Shown here piece by piece: positions 5,016-5,703 of a DNA stretch of 5,703 nucleotides. A program made the translations under genes and the position numbers. Below the pieces are notes generated by a model. That model ran no database searches. It worked only from the letters and a program-made list of their open reading frames with translations, and was not told the DNA's origin. The number at the start of each line of letters is the position of its first letter. The stretch's first letter is position 1. This stretch comes from Pseudomonadota bacterium (GTDB taxonomy: Bacteria; Pseudomonadota; Alphaproteobacteria; Micropepsales; Micropepsaceae). Location: the NCBI GenBank assembly GCA_025360685.1, contig JANYBR010000141.1, forward strand, positions 1 through 5,703, given 5' to 3'.

Positions 5016-5703
5016 ATGCCTGATCTCTTTGACCCATTGACGCTTCAGCGCGGTCCAGCTTGGAAAAACCGCTTCATGCTGGCGCCTTTGACGAACCTGC
5101 AAAGTCATGACGACGGGCGCCTGTCGGACGACGAATACAACTGGCTGACCTACCGGGCCGCTGGCGGCTTTGGCCTCGTGATGACATGCGCCGCACATGT
5201 GCAACGGGTTGGACAAGGCTTTCCCGGTCAGCTTGGCGTCTTTTCCGACGATCACCTGCCCGGGCTGAGGCGTCTTGCAGCTGGCATTCGTGCCGGTGGC
5301 GCGGTCTCATCGGTGCAACTGCATCATGCCGGCATCCGCTCCCCGGCCGAATTGATCGGCGAACAACCGCGCGGCCCGTCGGACAATGCGGAATTCCACG
5401 CTCGCGCCATGAGCGAGGCCGAAGTCGGGACACTGATCGAAGACTTTATCGCGGCGGCAGTGCGCGCGGAGAGAGCCGGTTTCGACGGGGTCGAGCTGCA
5501 CGCTGCCCATGGCTACATTCTCTGCGCGTTCCTAAGCTCAGAAACAAACCAACGCACCGATCGCTTCGGCGCGTCGCTGGAAAATCGCTCGCGAGTTGTG
5601 CTTGAGATTATCAAAGGCGTGCGTGCGCGGACTCGCCACGACTTCCAGCTTGGTCTTAGGATATCTCCCGAGCGCTTCGGCTTGCGGCTCGCCGAGCAGC
5701 GCG
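5016..5703 (+). CDS. NADH:flavin oxidoreductase, Old Yellow Enzyme family, C-terminus cut by window edge
   Basis: 229 codons are visible with no stop. The N-terminus MPDLFDPLTLQRGPAWKNRF is the standard opening of the TIM-barrel flavin oxidoreductases, which sets the start at ATG 5016 although the upstream ribosome site is weak. Visible motifs: LAPLTN (22-27, with Thr25 where YqjM-type enzymes have Cys), VQLHHAG (100-106, Gln101 contacting FMN), ELHAAHGYIL (160-169, the H-x-x-H-G-Y substrate and FMN pocket with His162, His165 and Tyr167), NQRTDRFGASLENRSR (178-193) and LRISPERF (214-221, Arg215). The family uses FMN and NAD(P)H to reduce activated C=C bonds. Some longer relatives act as dienoyl-CoA reductases, but the missing part decides that. 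It is divergent from the VC0807-type gene across a 277-bp spacer. Confidence 0.92.
   Translation, partial: MPDLFDPLTLQRGPAWKNRFMLAPLTNLQSHDDGRLSDDEYNWLTYRAAGGFGLVMTCAAHVQRVGQGFPGQLGVFSDDHLPGLRRLAAGIRAGGAVSSVQLHHAGIRSPAELIGEQPRGPSDNAEFHARAMSEAEVGTLIEDFIAAAVRAERAGFDGVELHAAHGYILCAFLSSETNQRTDRFGASLENRSRVVLEIIKGVRARTRHDFQLGLRISPERFGLRLAEQR

Noticed and set aside
4813..5040. A 75-codon plus-strand frame containing MSASGRKRT
   Set aside because: It overlaps the start of the flavin oxidoreductase and resembles false ORFs from a dispersed repeat. It has no good ribosome site.
1..5703. CRISPR arrays, tRNA or rRNA genes, toxin-antitoxin or defence modules
   Set aside because: No spaced direct repeats, tRNA-like sequences or recognisable motifs of such systems were seen on either strand.

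Overview
The window reads as chromosomal DNA of a soil or plant-associated alphaproteobacterium, most likely near Bradyrhizobium/Rhodopseudomonas. This is inferred from the high GC content, codon use, the gene families present, and an intergenic stretch that reads MSASGRKRT when translated, a pattern I remember from dispersed repeats in that group. No genome comparison was possible.

Layout. Positions 1-3471 carry four genes on the minus strand. In transcription order they are a secreted SMP-30/gluconolactonase-type beta-propeller protein (2551-3471), a small MAPEG-family membrane protein (1932-2363), an uncharacterised lipoprotein (1359-1847), and an FAD-linked oxidase of the alkyldihydroxyacetonephosphate-synthase type (1-1328) whose C-terminus lies beyond the window. 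Only the last two are close enough (30 bp) to suggest an operon. Positions 3518-4062 hold a short IS6-family insertion sequence on the plus strand. Its transposase is missing the whole catalytic core but stays in frame. Positions 4055-4738 (minus) encode a VC0807-type membrane protein whose stop codon lies inside the right end of the IS. Positions 4739-5015 are a divergent intergenic region with a good promoter, an overlapping dyad and a probable dispersed repeat. From 5016 to the window end (plus) runs the first two thirds of an Old Yellow Enzyme-type NADH:flavin oxidoreductase.

I see no single pathway uniting these genes. They look like housekeeping or accessory oxidoreductase and envelope genes brought next to each other, partly by the IS. 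The most noteworthy object is the IS6 remnant. The transposase keeps its N-terminal DNA-binding part and its conserved C-terminal part, the ribosome binding site is intact, and the D, D and E residues are all gone through one clean in-frame deletion that probably occurred between two short CATCTCG repeats. I found no new defence, CRISPR or secretion system here.
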